Positions 1 to 8,295 of a stretch of 64,000 nt of DNA are shown here, piece after piece. The stretch spans positions 1 to 64,000 of the forward strand of contig JANQPX010000009.1 in assembly GCA_028285265.1 (NCBI GenBank). Reading direction: 5' to 3'. This DNA comes from Geminicoccaceae bacterium. GTDB taxonomy: Bacteria; Pseudomonadota; Alphaproteobacteria; Geminicoccales; Geminicoccaceae. A model generated the notes under the pieces. The model had not been told where the DNA came from, made no database searches, and saw nothing but the letters and a program-made list of their open reading frames with translations. Made by a program: the position numbers and the translations under genes. The number at the start of each line of letters is the position of its first letter. The stretch's first letter is position 1.

Positions 1-1637
1 CCGACCACAGCCGCCTCTGAAACACTGGGATGCGCAACCAGGGCGCTCTCGACCTCGGCGGTGCCCATGCGGTGGCCGGACACATTGATGACATCATCGA
101 CACGACCGGTGATCCACCAGTAGCCGTCAGCATCACGTTTTGCCCCGTCGCCGGTGAAGTATCGGCCGGGGAAGGTCGAGAAGTAGGTCTGGATAAAGCG
201 CTCATGGTCGCCATAGACCGTGCGCATCTGGCCGGGCCAGCTGTCGGTGATGATCAGGTTGCCTTCGGTGGCACCCTCAAGGATCTTGCCGTCATTGTCG
301 ACAAGGGCAGGCTGAATGCCGAAGAACGGACGTGTCGCTGAGCCAGGTTTCAGCTCGGTCGCGCCGGGAAGCGGTGTGATCAGGATGCCGCCGGTCTCGG
401 TTTGCCACCAGGTGTCGACGATCGGGCAGCGGCCGTCGCCGACGACGTTGTAATACCAAAGCCACGCTTCAGGATTGATCGGCTCGCCGACCGACCCGAG
501 CGTGCGAAGCGAGGCCCTCGAGGTCGCTTTCACCGGCTCGTCACCAAGGCGCATCAACGCGCGGATCGCGGTGGGGGCGGTGTAAAAGATATTCACGCTG
601 TGTTTGTCGACGACCTGCCAGAACCGTGAGGCATCTGGATAGTTCGGCACCCCTTCGAACATCAGCGTGATTGCACCATTGGCCAGCGGGCCATAGACGA
701 TGTAGCTATGACCCGTGACCCAGCCGACATCGGCGGTACACCAATAAACGTCGCCGTCGTGATAATCGAAAACATATTGGTGGGTCATGGACGCATAAAC
801 GAGATAGCCGCCGGTGGTGTGCAGAACCCCCTTGGGCTTTCCGGTTGAACCTGAGGTGTAGAGGATAAAGAGGGGATCCTCGGCATTCATCGGCTCAGGC
901 GCGCAGTCGGCTGAGGCGGCGTCCATCAAGGCATAGGCATCGTAATCACGACCGGCGACCTCCGTGACATCGGTGCCGGCATATTTGAACATCAGGACTT
1001 TCACGCCATCCGGGCATTTCTCTAGCGCGGCATCGGTGTTGGGCTTCAAGGGAATGTTCCGTCCGCCGCGCTTGCCGCCATCGGTGGTGATCACCAGGTT
1101 GCTGTCGCAGTCCTTGATGCGATCGGCGAGACTGTCGGGTGAGAAGCCGCCAAAGACGATGGAGTGGACGGCGCCGACGCGGGCGCAAGCGAGCATGGCA
1201 AAGGCGGCTTCTGGGATCATCGGCATATAAAGAGTGACACGATCACCCTTCTTGACGCCGAGATCCTTCAAAACATTGGCGAGCCGACAGACTTTCTCAT
1301 GGAGCTCTTTATAGGTAATGGCGGCGTCCTGACTGGGCTCATCACCTTCCCAGAGGATCGCCGTCTGATCACCGCGGGTCGCCAGATGCCGATCGATGCA
1401 GTTGGCTGATACGTTGAGGACACCATCCTCATACCAGCGGATGCGTGCCCGGTCAGCATAGTCAACATCCTTGATTTTGGTCGGGAAGGTCACCCAATCC
1501 AAGCGCTTCGCCTGGTCCGCCCAGAACGCTTCAGGATCATCGATCGACTGTTGGTACATTTCCTCGTAGCGAGTCGCATTGATATGGGATGTTTTCGCGA
1601 ACGACGAAGGGACTGGGTAAAGGGTTTGGTCGGTCAT
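1..1637 (-). CDS. acs: Acetyl-CoA synthetase (3' end cut by window edge)
   Basis: Makes acetyl-CoA from acetate, ATP and CoA through an acetyl-adenylate in the cytoplasm. The start is the ATG ending at 1637; the protein opens [13 protein letters not shown] and contains [12 protein letters not shown], typical of the AcsA N-terminal domain. Near the left edge the reverse strand reads [20 protein letters not shown] followed by [20 protein letters not shown], the conserved AMP-forming ligase core and hinge. About 545 of the usual ~650 residues are present, so the C-terminal lid domain with its acetylatable lysine lies outside the window. An FNR/FixK-like box lies about 320 bp upstream. A CrbS-like symporter-kinase 9 kb away suggests an acetate-responsive locus. 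The identity is sure; the regulation is inferred. Confidence 0.95.
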   Translation of the reverse strand, partial: MTDQTLYPVPSSFAKTSHINATRYEEMYQQSIDDPEAFWADQAKRLDWVTFPTKIKDVDYADRARIRWYEDGVLNVSANCIDRHLATRGDQTAILWEGDEPSQDAAITYKELHEKVCRLANVLKDLGVKKGDRVTLYMPMIPEAAFAMLACARVGAVHSIVFGGFSPDSLADRIKDCDSNLVITTDGGKRGGRNIPLKPNTDAALEKCPDGVKVLMFKYAGTDVTEVAGRDYDAYALMDAASADCAPEPMNAEDPLFILYTSGSTGKPKGVLHTTGGYLVYASMTHQYVFDYHDGDVYWCTADVGWVTGHSYIVYGPLANGAITLMFEGVPNYPDASRFWQVVDKHSVNIFYTAPTAIRALMRLGDEPVKATSRASLRTLGSVGEPINPEAWLWYYNVVGDGRCPIVDTWWQTETGGILITPLPGATELKPGSATRPFFGIQPALVDNDGKILEGATEGNLIITDSWPGQMRTVYGDHERFIQTYFSTFPGRYFTGDGAKRDADGYWWITGRVDDVINVSGHRMGTAEVESALVAHPSVSEAAVV

Positions 1638-1956
1638 CGTTTCGTTTTCCCCGAATTGACGTTTGGCGTTGGTTCTTGGGCGATCATTTGCCGAGAGCAT
1701 CAGGTTGTCTGATCGATGAATACCTTCGTTCATGAGCCCGATGATGTCCGCATCCACATTCAGCGATTTGACATGACGGCTCCTCGTTAGCCCGTCCTCG
1801 ACCTATCGGCATTTGCCCAGTTGATAGAGACAAAGATTATGAATGCTGCGATGCAACATAATTTCATGATACACAAAACAACTCCAGAAACAACAAGAAT
1901 TGTGCATTGCAGCAAAACAAATAGGTAAGTAGCCGTTGAATATTTTCTGTTGCAAT

Positions 1957-1970
1957 TTGATCAGAATCAA
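1957..1970. promoter_or_regulatory. FNR/FixK-type box in the acs upstream region
   Basis: TTGATCAGAATCAA matches the FNR/FixK/Anr consensus TTGAT-N4-ATCAA at every defined position. It sits in the AT-rich interval 1638-2160, between the acs start and the 3' end of the DHp/STAS-like gene. The only gene start facing this interval is acs, about 320 bp away, which is far for a class II activator site, so a distant acs promoter or an unseen transcript is possible. The rest of the interval also has a CATTGCAATG palindrome at 2052-2061 but no gene that I can support. Confidence 0.5.
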
Positions 1971-2160
1971 AGTGCCAGAGTATTTAACTCTTTTGGCTTG
2001 AGACAAAGTTCACTTTTCTTACGGCGGCGGAGCGCAATGCCGTCAGCGCTACATTGCAATGCTAGTTCAATCGCTCCTATCGTAACGCCTCAGTATTGTT
2101 CTCCCTTAGACATAAGACGACACGTGTCGTGCACATCGTCCCCAACACGTTTTCTGAACT

Positions 2161-2823
2161 CTATGCTGTCATGGCCAATTTCATCTCTTCGATTTTGGCA
2201 ATGGCCGCCTCACGTGATGGAAACAAATCCGAGGTGCTACTGACATCGTCGTCACTTTCATTGTCAGCGCGCACGGCGTAACGCACCGTGCCTAGAGCGT
2301 GCGTCACGTTTATCCGTTTGCCGCGATGAGCAAAAGCAACCCAAGCCTCCGGCCAAACACTGCAGTCTTTAAAATTGACCAGGAAGTACCAATTGCGGCC
2401 GGTTTGATCGATGATCCACTCGATGACGTCATAGAATTCGTTGACGACTCGTGAGTTGCTGAACTCAAAGTCACTGAAGTCGAGCTCGATAATTTCATGA
2501 TTTTCAAGGACTTCAACACGATCCGCATAGACTCTGTATTGATCCGGTGTAAGACCAGAAGACGGAGAGAGCTCCCCGAGCTGTCCGGCGGCGTAGACCG
2601 CCTTGGCAAGATCGTCGACACTCTGCTCAAGCTTAGAGCAGCCCGTCAAAGCGGTTTTCAAGAATCGGTCGCGGTCGTCCTCCGAGAGTTCTGGAAAGTC
2701 TCTGAGAATCTCCAGAGCACCGCGAAGCGACGTCAAGGGCGAAACGAAGTCCTCCTCGACTTTGGTGCTGAGCGCCAGCGTGGAGAGAGCGCTAGACCGA
2801 TCTCTAGGCCATTCCTTGGGCAT
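2161..2823 (-). CDS. DHp-like helical hairpin fused to STAS-like domain; no phosphoacceptor His
   Basis: No named family can be assigned with certainty. Residues about 15-80 look like the dimerisation/phosphoacceptor helices of a histidine kinase (FVSPLTSLRGALEIL, then DDRDRF). They align without gaps to the H-box of the symporter-kinase at 10468-13140, but the phosphoacceptor His is Glu24. There is no catalytic ATPase domain. Residues about 88-195 (ELDFSDFEFSNSRVVNEFYD, then WPEAWVAFAHRG) look like a STAS-type fold. The start ATG ends at 2823, 29 bp after livF, so it is probably the last gene of the liv operon. It could act as a pseudo-phosphotransfer or anti-regulator protein tied to the acetate kinase; that is inference. 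Confidence 0.6.
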   Translation of the reverse strand: MPKEWPRDRSSALSTLALSTKVEEDFVSPLTSLRGALEILRDFPELSEDDRDRFLKTALTGCSKLEQSVDDLAKAVYAAGQLGELSPSSGLTPDQYRVYADRVEVLENHEIIELDFSDFEFSNSRVVNEFYDVIEWIIDQTGRNWYFLVNFKDCSVWPEAWVAFAHRGKRINVTHALGTVRYAVRADNESDDDVSSTSDLFPSREAAIAKIEEMKLAMTA

Positions 2824-2852
2824 AGGACGCGGTTTCCAATGGCTGCTATTCT

Positions 2853-3686
2853 CTAAATCGCCAGATATTGTTGACGCAGATCAGCGTCGTCGAGCACCTC
2901 CTGAGAAGTGCCATCGAACACGACCTGTCCCATGTCCAGGATAATGGCGCGGTCGGCGAGATGGAGAGCTGCGATTGCATTCTGCTCGACAATGATGGTG
3001 GTCATGCCAAGCGATTTGATCTGTTCTAGGGTTTTCTCGATTTCCTGCACGATCACCGGCGCGAGCCCTTCATAGGGCTCATCGAGCAGCAAGAGTTTAA
3101 CGTCGCGTGCGAGCGTTCGTCCGAGCGCTAACATTTGCTGCTCGCCGCCAGACAACGTCGTACCTTCCTGATTGCGGCGCTCGCCGAGCCTCGGAAACAG
3201 ATCGTAAATGCGGTCGATCGACCAGCCAACCGGCGGGGCGATTTGGGCGAGTTTGAGATTTTCCTCGACGGTCAGGCCTTGAATGATGCGTCGATCTTCC
3301 GGCACCAATCCGATGCCTGCTTGCGCCGCCTGATGGGCCTTCATTTCGTGGAGAGGCTTGTGATCAAGCCAGACTTCGCCTTGCCTAAGGGCCGGATCAT
3401 CAGCGCGAGCGATGGCGCGCAGTGTTGACGTCTTGCCGGCGCCATTGCGCCCAAGGAGGGCGACGATCTCGCCCTCGCGGACATCAAAGCTGACGCCCTG
3501 AACAATATAGCTTTCGCCATAATAGGCGTGGATATCCCAGCAGGAGAAATAAGCTGGCTGACCTCCAGCAGCAAGTGTGGGCTTCGTACCAGGCGCCTTG
3601 GCACCAGCAAGGGGATCGCCAAGCAGCTGGGTCGATCTTTGAGTCTCCGTATCCATCTTACCCTCTGTCTGGTTCAACGCGTTCAT
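2853..3686 (-). CDS. livF: Branched-chain amino-acid-type ABC transporter ATPase LivF
   Basis: One of two ATPases that energise the importer encoded by this operon, on the cytoplasmic face. Walker A is GRNGAGKT at residues 79-86, the ABC signature is LSGGEQQ, and Walker B is LLLLDEP. The family is usually about 235 residues; this protein is 277 because of a roughly 45-residue Pro/Ala-rich N-terminal extension. The start overlaps the livG stop by ATGA (3683-3686), so the two are translationally coupled. A shorter start at MDTETQ is possible but still leaves an extension. The family assignment is secure; the solute is not known from sequence. Confidence 0.9.
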   Translation of the reverse strand: MNALNQTEGKMDTETQRSTQLLGDPLAGAKAPGTKPTLAAGGQPAYFSCWDIHAYYGESYIVQGVSFDVREGEIVALLGRNGAGKTSTLRAIARADDPALRQGEVWLDHKPLHEMKAHQAAQAGIGLVPEDRRIIQGLTVEENLKLAQIAPPVGWSIDRIYDLFPRLGERRNQEGTTLSGGEQQMLALGRTLARDVKLLLLDEPYEGLAPVIVQEIEKTLEQIKSLGMTTIIVEQNAIAALHLADRAIILDMGQVVFDGTSQEVLDDADLRQQYLAI

Positions 3687-4438
3687 AGATGCGCTCCACC
3701 CAGATAAGCCTCTTGAACCTTGGGGTTGCCTTTGATCTTTTCCGGAAGGTCCTCAGCAATAACAGTGCCTTGCGCTAAGACAGAAATCTTGTCGGCGAGC
3801 GAGAACACGACGTGCATGTCATGCTCAATCACAACCATTGTGACGCCGGTCTCTGCGATGCGCTTCATCAACTCGATCGTATTGTTGGTATCGGCACGCG
3901 CCATGCCCGCCGTCGGTTCGTCGAGCAACAGAAGCTTAGGCTCTTGTACCAGGCACATAGCGAGTTCGAGCCGTCGCTTGTCGCCGCGTGACAGTTGAGC
4001 GGCGATGTCATGCGCCTTGGTATCGAGGCCGACATCGCTCAGCATCGTCATTGCCTTGGTATGGAGATCATTCTGACCGGAAACAGGATTCCAGGCATTC
4101 ATCGTGAATGATCCGTCACGCTTGGCAAACGCTGGGATCATGACGTTTTCGAGCAAGCTTAGGTCGCCGAAGATCTCCGGAGTCTGAAAAACCCGACTGA
4201 CTCCGGCTTGGTTGATCTCATGGGGTTTGATGCCGAGGAGAGACTTGCCATCAAAGGTAACATTGCCAGTGTCGGGCACGAGCCGCCCAACAAAGCAGTT
4301 TAAAAGGGTTGATTTGCCGGCGCCATTGGGACCGATGATGGCGTGTACCGTGCCCGCATCGACCTCGAGGTTGACGTTGTTCAGTGCCTTGAGGCCGCCA
4401 AAATTCTTATTGACGTTCTGAACTGAAAGGATGGTCAT
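3683..4438 (-). CDS. livG: Branched-chain amino-acid-type ABC transporter ATPase LivG
   Basis: The second ATPase of the Liv-type importer. Walker A is GPNGAGKS at residues 36-43. The signature region reads LSRGDKRRLE, with the LSxGD form common in LivG proteins, followed by Walker B LLLLDEPTAGM. Its length of 251 residues is normal. A G-rich ribosome site lies just before the ATG ending at 4438, 12 bp after livM, and the 3' end overlaps livF. Pairing with livF, livM, livH and a binding protein on one strand shows a complete five-part importer. Confidence 0.92.
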   Translation of the reverse strand: MTILSVQNVNKNFGGLKALNNVNLEVDAGTVHAIIGPNGAGKSTLLNCFVGRLVPDTGNVTFDGKSLLGIKPHEINQAGVSRVFQTPEIFGDLSLLENVMIPAFAKRDGSFTMNAWNPVSGQNDLHTKAMTMLSDVGLDTKAHDIAAQLSRGDKRRLELAMCLVQEPKLLLLDEPTAGMARADTNNTIELMKRIAETGVTMVVIEHDMHVVFSLADKISVLAQGTVIAEDLPEKIKGNPKVQEAYLGGAHL

Positions 4439-4450
4439 GGCATTCCCCCC

Positions 4451-5596
4451 TTAGGCAGTTGCAGGTTCGGCTGAGCCGCCGCTGCCGCCACCGAACCGGC
4501 CGACGAACCAGTTTCGCAATCTGTTGAAGCCTTCCATCAGCCCACCGGGTAGGAAGATAACGATCAGCATAAAGAGGGCGCCGAGCGTAAGATGCCATCC
4601 CTCACCGACGAACAGCGAGGACAGAGAAACGGCCGCATGCTGGAGCGTCTCCGGTAAAAAGTCGAAGAACCTCGTGAGGATTCCCTCGTTGAATGCTGAG
4701 AAGATGTTCTCGAAGTACTTGATGACACCGGCTCCGATAACAGGGCCAAGCAAGGTGCCCGCGCCACCAAGGATGGTCATCAACACAACTTCACCAGACG
4801 CGGTCCACTGCATCCGTTCAGCGCCGGCAAGCGGATCTGTAACCGCCATCAAACCGCCTGCTAGGCCCGCAAACATGCCTGAAATGACGAACGCCGCCAT
4901 AGCGTAAGGACGCGTGTTGAGGCCTGTGTAGTTCATGCGGTTCTGGTTGGATTTTACCGCGCGCAGCATCATGCCGAAGGGGGAGCGGAAGATCCGAAGT
5001 GTGATCAGAAAGCAGAGGATCAGGACCACTGCGCAGAAATAGAAGCCAGGATACCCAGTCATGGTGATGCCGAACAGGTCCGAAGAAGGCAGCACGGCGC
5101 CATAGTCACGACCGAACATCGTATCGAGAACCCGTGGGTCTGACTGGGCGAGCTGAAGTCCAGTCTCACCGTTGGTGATAGGCGTCAGCACTGAGTAAGC
5201 CAGATTGTAGCTCATCTGAGCGAAGGCCAGGGTCAAGATCGAGAAGTAAATGCCGGTTCGTCGCAACGAAATGAACCCGATGATGGTGGCGAACAACCCG
5301 CCAGCCAAAGTCGCCAGGATGATTGCTGGCACGGGGTTCATACTCAAAAGCTTGAACGTCCAGACGGCCGTGTAGGAGCCCACGCCGAGAAAAGCGGCAT
5401 GACCAAACGACAAATAACCGGTCAATCCAAAGAGAATGTTGAAGCCGAGCGCGAAGATCCCAAAGATCGCAAACTTCTGCAGCAAATCGGGATAGCCAGC
5501 GCCGATCGGAGCAAAGATGATCGGACCGGCGAGCACGACCGCAGTAAAGCAGGCGAACAGGATCAGGTCATTGCGGTTCATGGCGAATAGGCTCAT
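4451..5596 (-). CDS. livM: Liv-type ABC transporter permease LivM
   Basis: Inner-membrane permease of the importer, 381 residues with about ten hydrophobic segments. The early segment [20 protein letters not shown] is the LivM family motif, and [14 protein letters not shown] near residue 275 is the conserved cytoplasmic loop that meets the ATPase. The C-terminus is rich in Gly, Ser and Ala. The ATG ending at 5596 was chosen because a GGAG, overlapping the livH stop, lies about 9 bp upstream. It is cotranscribed with livH, which ends 6 bp before it. Confidence 0.92.
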   Translation of the reverse strand: MSLFAMNRNDLILFACFTAVVLAGPIIFAPIGAGYPDLLQKFAIFGIFALGFNILFGLTGYLSFGHAAFLGVGSYTAVWTFKLLSMNPVPAIILATLAGGLFATIIGFISLRRTGIYFSILTLAFAQMSYNLAYSVLTPITNGETGLQLAQSDPRVLDTMFGRDYGAVLPSSDLFGITMTGYPGFYFCAVVLILCFLITLRIFRSPFGMMLRAVKSNQNRMNYTGLNTRPYAMAAFVISGMFAGLAGGLMAVTDPLAGAERMQWTASGEVVLMTILGGAGTLLGPVIGAGVIKYFENIFSAFNEGILTRFFDFLPETLQHAAVSLSSLFVGEGWHLTLGALFMLIVIFLPGGLMEGFNRLRNWFVGRFGGGSGGSAEPATA

Positions 5597-5602
5597 GGCT
5601 CA

Positions 5603-6628
5603 CTACTCCATGACGCCCTTGCGACCCATCAGGCCGCGGGGGCGAACGAGAAGAATGACGACGGCAATCAAGTAGATGATGATCTGGTCGATGCCCGGGA
5701 AGATGTTCTTAACCTCATTCATGGAGGCAAAGCTCTGCAAGATACCGAGCAAGAACCCGGCAGCGACGGCACCGCCGAGCGAGCCCATGCCGCCGACCAC
5801 GACGACGACAAAGCTCAATACCAGAAAGTCCATGCCCATGTGGTAGTCGGGGCTAAGGATTGGCGTGTACATGACGCCGGCTAGACCGGCGACAACGGCA
5901 GCCAGTCCGAACACGATGGTGAAGCGTCGGTCAATGTCGATCCCAAGTAAGCCGACAGTCTCGCGATCGGCCATACCGGCACGCACCACCATGCCGAAGG
6001 TGGTGAACTGGAGAAAGGCGAAGACACCGCCGATGACGATTAGTGAGAACAGAAAGTAGATCAGGCGCCATGCGGGATAGACAACATTGCCGGCATTCAA
6101 ACCAATGGCGGCGCCAAAGTCGATCATGCCGCGCGCTACATCGGGCGCTGGTTGCGGTATCGGGTTGGCCCCATAGAAGCTTTTGATGATTTCCTGCAGA
6201 ACAATAGCCAGCCCAAACGTCACCAAAATTTGTTCGGCATGTGGACGCTTATAGAAGAAGCGGATAAGGCCGCGTTCCATCGCGATGCCGATAATCAGCA
6301 TTACCGGGATAGCGGCGAGAATGGAGACAGGCACGGAAAAATCGACCAGTGTCGCGCCAAAGTCGCCAAACCACGCTTCGACATAAGGCTCTCGAATCTC
6401 GCTCGGTGATCCCCATGCCGTCAGGTTTTCCTCATCTAAGGTCACTTTTTCCGCACTCAGCAGCGTCTTGATCGTGACAGCGCAGAAGGCGCCCAGCATA
6501 AACAGCGCGCCGTGGGCAAAATTGACGACACCAAGCGTGCCGAAAATAATGGTGAGGCCGAGGGCGATCAGCGCGTAAGCGCCGCCCTTGTCCAGACCAT
6601 TTAAGATCTGCAGCAGAATTGCGTCCAT
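5603..6628 (-). CDS. livH: Liv-type ABC transporter permease LivH
   Basis: Partner permease of LivM. It opens LNGLDKGGAYALIALGLTII and reads FGTLGVVNFAHGALFMLG, both typical of LivH, and has GGMGSLGGAVAAGFLLG as the ATPase-coupling loop near residue 280. The 341 residues exceed the usual ~300 because of an insert at about residues 55-90 (KVTLDEENLTAWGSP and after) between the first helices. Such an insert is seen in permeases of some urea- or amide-type Liv importers, so a solute other than leucine is plausible. A 74-bp gap with a strong hairpin separates it from the binding-protein gene. Confidence 0.9.
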   Translation of the reverse strand: MDAILLQILNGLDKGGAYALIALGLTIIFGTLGVVNFAHGALFMLGAFCAVTIKTLLSAEKVTLDEENLTAWGSPSEIREPYVEAWFGDFGATLVDFSVPVSILAAIPVMLIIGIAMERGLIRFFYKRPHAEQILVTFGLAIVLQEIIKSFYGANPIPQPAPDVARGMIDFGAAIGLNAGNVVYPAWRLIYFLFSLIVIGGVFAFLQFTTFGMVVRAGMADRETVGLLGIDIDRRFTIVFGLAAVVAGLAGVMYTPILSPDYHMGMDFLVLSFVVVVVGGMGSLGGAVAAGFLLGILQSFASMNEVKNIFPGIDQIIIYLIAVVILLVRPRGLMGRKGVME

Positions 6629-6653
6629 CGTGCCGGACCTATCGTGAGAAGCC

Positions 6654-6683
6654 GGCTACCCCCGGCCGAAACCGGGAGCAGCC
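6654..6683 (-). repeat. Hairpin between the binding-protein gene and livH
   Basis: The 74-bp spacer holds GGCT(6654-6657)/AGCC(6680-6683) around CCCGG(6661-6665)/CCGGG(6672-6676), a stable GC-rich stem-loop in the transcript. It has no following U-run, so it is unlikely to stop transcription fully. Such stem-loops after binding-protein genes commonly protect the upstream message and raise binding protein over permease. That role is inferred from position. Confidence 0.5.
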
Positions 6684-6702
6684 GTATTTGCAGGGAGGTT
6701 GA

Positions 6703-8037
6703 TTAGGCGCCGTCGTTGTACGGACCAAGTTCGCCGCCAAGCAAGTCAGCGGGGTACTCGACCTGGGAACGTGGCGTCACTTCGACTACCTCAAGGACGT
6801 CGAACTTCGAGTCAGGGTTTTCCTTACCCTTCACAACCAGCACATCCTTGAAGCACTGGTGATCCTCGGCACGGTACTCGGTTGGACCGTTGCCAAGTCC
6901 ATCGAAGGTGAAGCCTTCAAGCGCTGCGCCGACCTCAGACGGACGGAACGTTCCGGCACGCTGACAGGCATCGGCATAAAGAAGAGCCTGGCAGTAGCAG
7001 GTGTGCGCAGCCTGGCTTGGTGGGAAGCCATATTTCTGGCCAAACGACTTGACGAACGCCTTGGAGCCCTCGTCTTGCAATGACCAGTGCCAGTTGGTCG
7101 ACCCGAAGATGCCTTTAACGTTCTCGCCAGCACCCTGAGCCATCAGACGACTGTAGAGCGGAACAACGACAGCAAAGTCTTTGCCGTTGGCCTGTTTGTC
7201 ACGAAGGCCGAACTGGACCGCTTGGGTCAGCGAGTTGACCATATCGCGGCCATAGTGGTTCAACACGAGAACATCGGCATCCGAGTTGAGCACGGGCGTG
7301 ATGTATTGCGAGAAGTCACCAGCGCCGAGCGGTGTGCGGACGGCCGCTTCGGTCTGCCATCCAAGCTCCTCGGTATACTTCTTGATCGAGCCTTCCTGCG
7401 ACCAACCCCAGTTGTAATCGGCCGTCAGATGGTACGCGACACGATCTTCACCAAATGCATTCTTCAGCACGGGGGCAAGAGCAGCACCCGACATCTCGGT
7501 GTTGAAGAAGTGCCGGAAACCATTGGCGCGCTTGTCTTTGCCAGTGGTATCGTTCGAGTGCGTAAGGCCGGCCATGAAAATGACGCCGACTTCTTGGCAA
7601 AGACCCTGAACAGCGACCGCAACACCGGATGACGACCCGCCGGTGATCATCACTGCGCCGTCTTTTTCAATCATACGCTTGGCGCTGGCACGCGCAGCAT
7701 CGGACTTCGTCTGGGTGTCGCCCGTTACGAACTCGACCTTCTTTCCGTTAATACCGTCGCCTTTAAGCTCCTTCGAGGAGAAGGTGTTGAGCATACCGCC
7801 GTCACCTTCACCATTGATGTGCTCAACGGCCAGCTCATAAGCGCGCAGCTCATCGGCGCCCTCGTCGGCATAAGCCCCGGTCTGCGGGACATTAAAGCCG
7901 AGGATCACGGAGCCGCCCGTTGGCTCGTTGGTGTAAGCCCACGATTTCTTGGTAAAGATCATCGGTGCTGCAAGAGCTGCACCGCCCAACGCTGTTCCCT
8001 TAAGGACAGTGCGGCGGGTGATATCCAATTTGCTCAT
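6703..8037 (-). CDS. Periplasmic solute-binding protein of the Liv-type importer, Tat-exported
   Basis: Binds the solute in the periplasm and delivers it to LivHM. The N-terminus holds a twin-arginine signal (ITRRTVLKG, Arg8-Arg9) followed by an Ala/Gly-rich core, so export folded through Tat is likely. The mature part reads VILGFNVPQTGAYADEGADE, the type I periplasmic-fold opening of amide/branched-chain binding proteins. An AAAGGAGAG ribosome site lies before the ATG ending at 8037; a TTG 21 bp upstream would lie in the ribosome site and is not the start. Length is 444 residues, longer than typical LivK (~370). The ligand is unknown; the neighbouring acs makes a short-chain acid or amide attractive but unproven. 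Confidence 0.88.
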   Translation of the reverse strand: MSKLDITRRTVLKGTALGGAALAAPMIFTKKSWAYTNEPTGGSVILGFNVPQTGAYADEGADELRAYELAVEHINGEGDGGMLNTFSSKELKGDGINGKKVEFVTGDTQTKSDAARASAKRMIEKDGAVMITGGSSSGVAVAVQGLCQEVGVIFMAGLTHSNDTTGKDKRANGFRHFFNTEMSGAALAPVLKNAFGEDRVAYHLTADYNWGWSQEGSIKKYTEELGWQTEAAVRTPLGAGDFSQYITPVLNSDADVLVLNHYGRDMVNSLTQAVQFGLRDKQANGKDFAVVVPLYSRLMAQGAGENVKGIFGSTNWHWSLQDEGSKAFVKSFGQKYGFPPSQAAHTCYCQALLYADACQRAGTFRPSEVGAALEGFTFDGLGNGPTEYRAEDHQCFKDVLVVKGKENPDSKFDVLEVVEVTPRSQVEYPADLLGGELGPYNDGA

Positions 8038-8231
8038 TACTAAGCCTCTCCTTTTCAAGCGTTCTTCGCTAGATCTCAGCGATCCAAGCCAAAGGCAGGC
8101 GTCTTTAGCGCCATAACCCTTAAAGCTCCGGACGAACTCGTCCTGAGCTGACGATGAGCTTATCCTGTTAATCAGTCAATAAGTAATTGACTTTATTGAA
8201 ATTATTTGTCATAAGATTTGCATCAATAAAA

Positions 8232-8255
8232 ACAAATTTGTAAATTATTTACAAA
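8232..8255. promoter_or_regulatory. Palindromic operator in the divergent liv/XRE promoter region
   Basis: Two overlapping palindromes sit in a very AT-rich stretch: ACAAATTTGT (8232-8241) and TTTGTAAA-TTA-TTTACAAA (8237-8255, an 8-bp inverted repeat with a 3-bp spacer). They lie 41 bp before the TTG start of the XRE regulator and about 195 bp from the binding-protein start. RamB/ScfR-type regulators are known to bind TTTGCAAA-like sites, so this is a likely self-regulated operator controlling both directions. That last step is inference. Confidence 0.55.
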
Positions 8256-8295
8256 ATCTTTTAGCGAACCTAGGGAGCGACAAGGAGACTCTGCG

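Noticed and set aside
30-1468. Several open frames on both strands inside acs
   Set aside because: They are shadows of the acetyl-CoA synthetase frame, which has clear family motifs.
1803-2243. Short open frames in the acs upstream gap
   Set aside because: No ribosome site, no similarity and low-complexity composition; the gap is better explained as regulatory.
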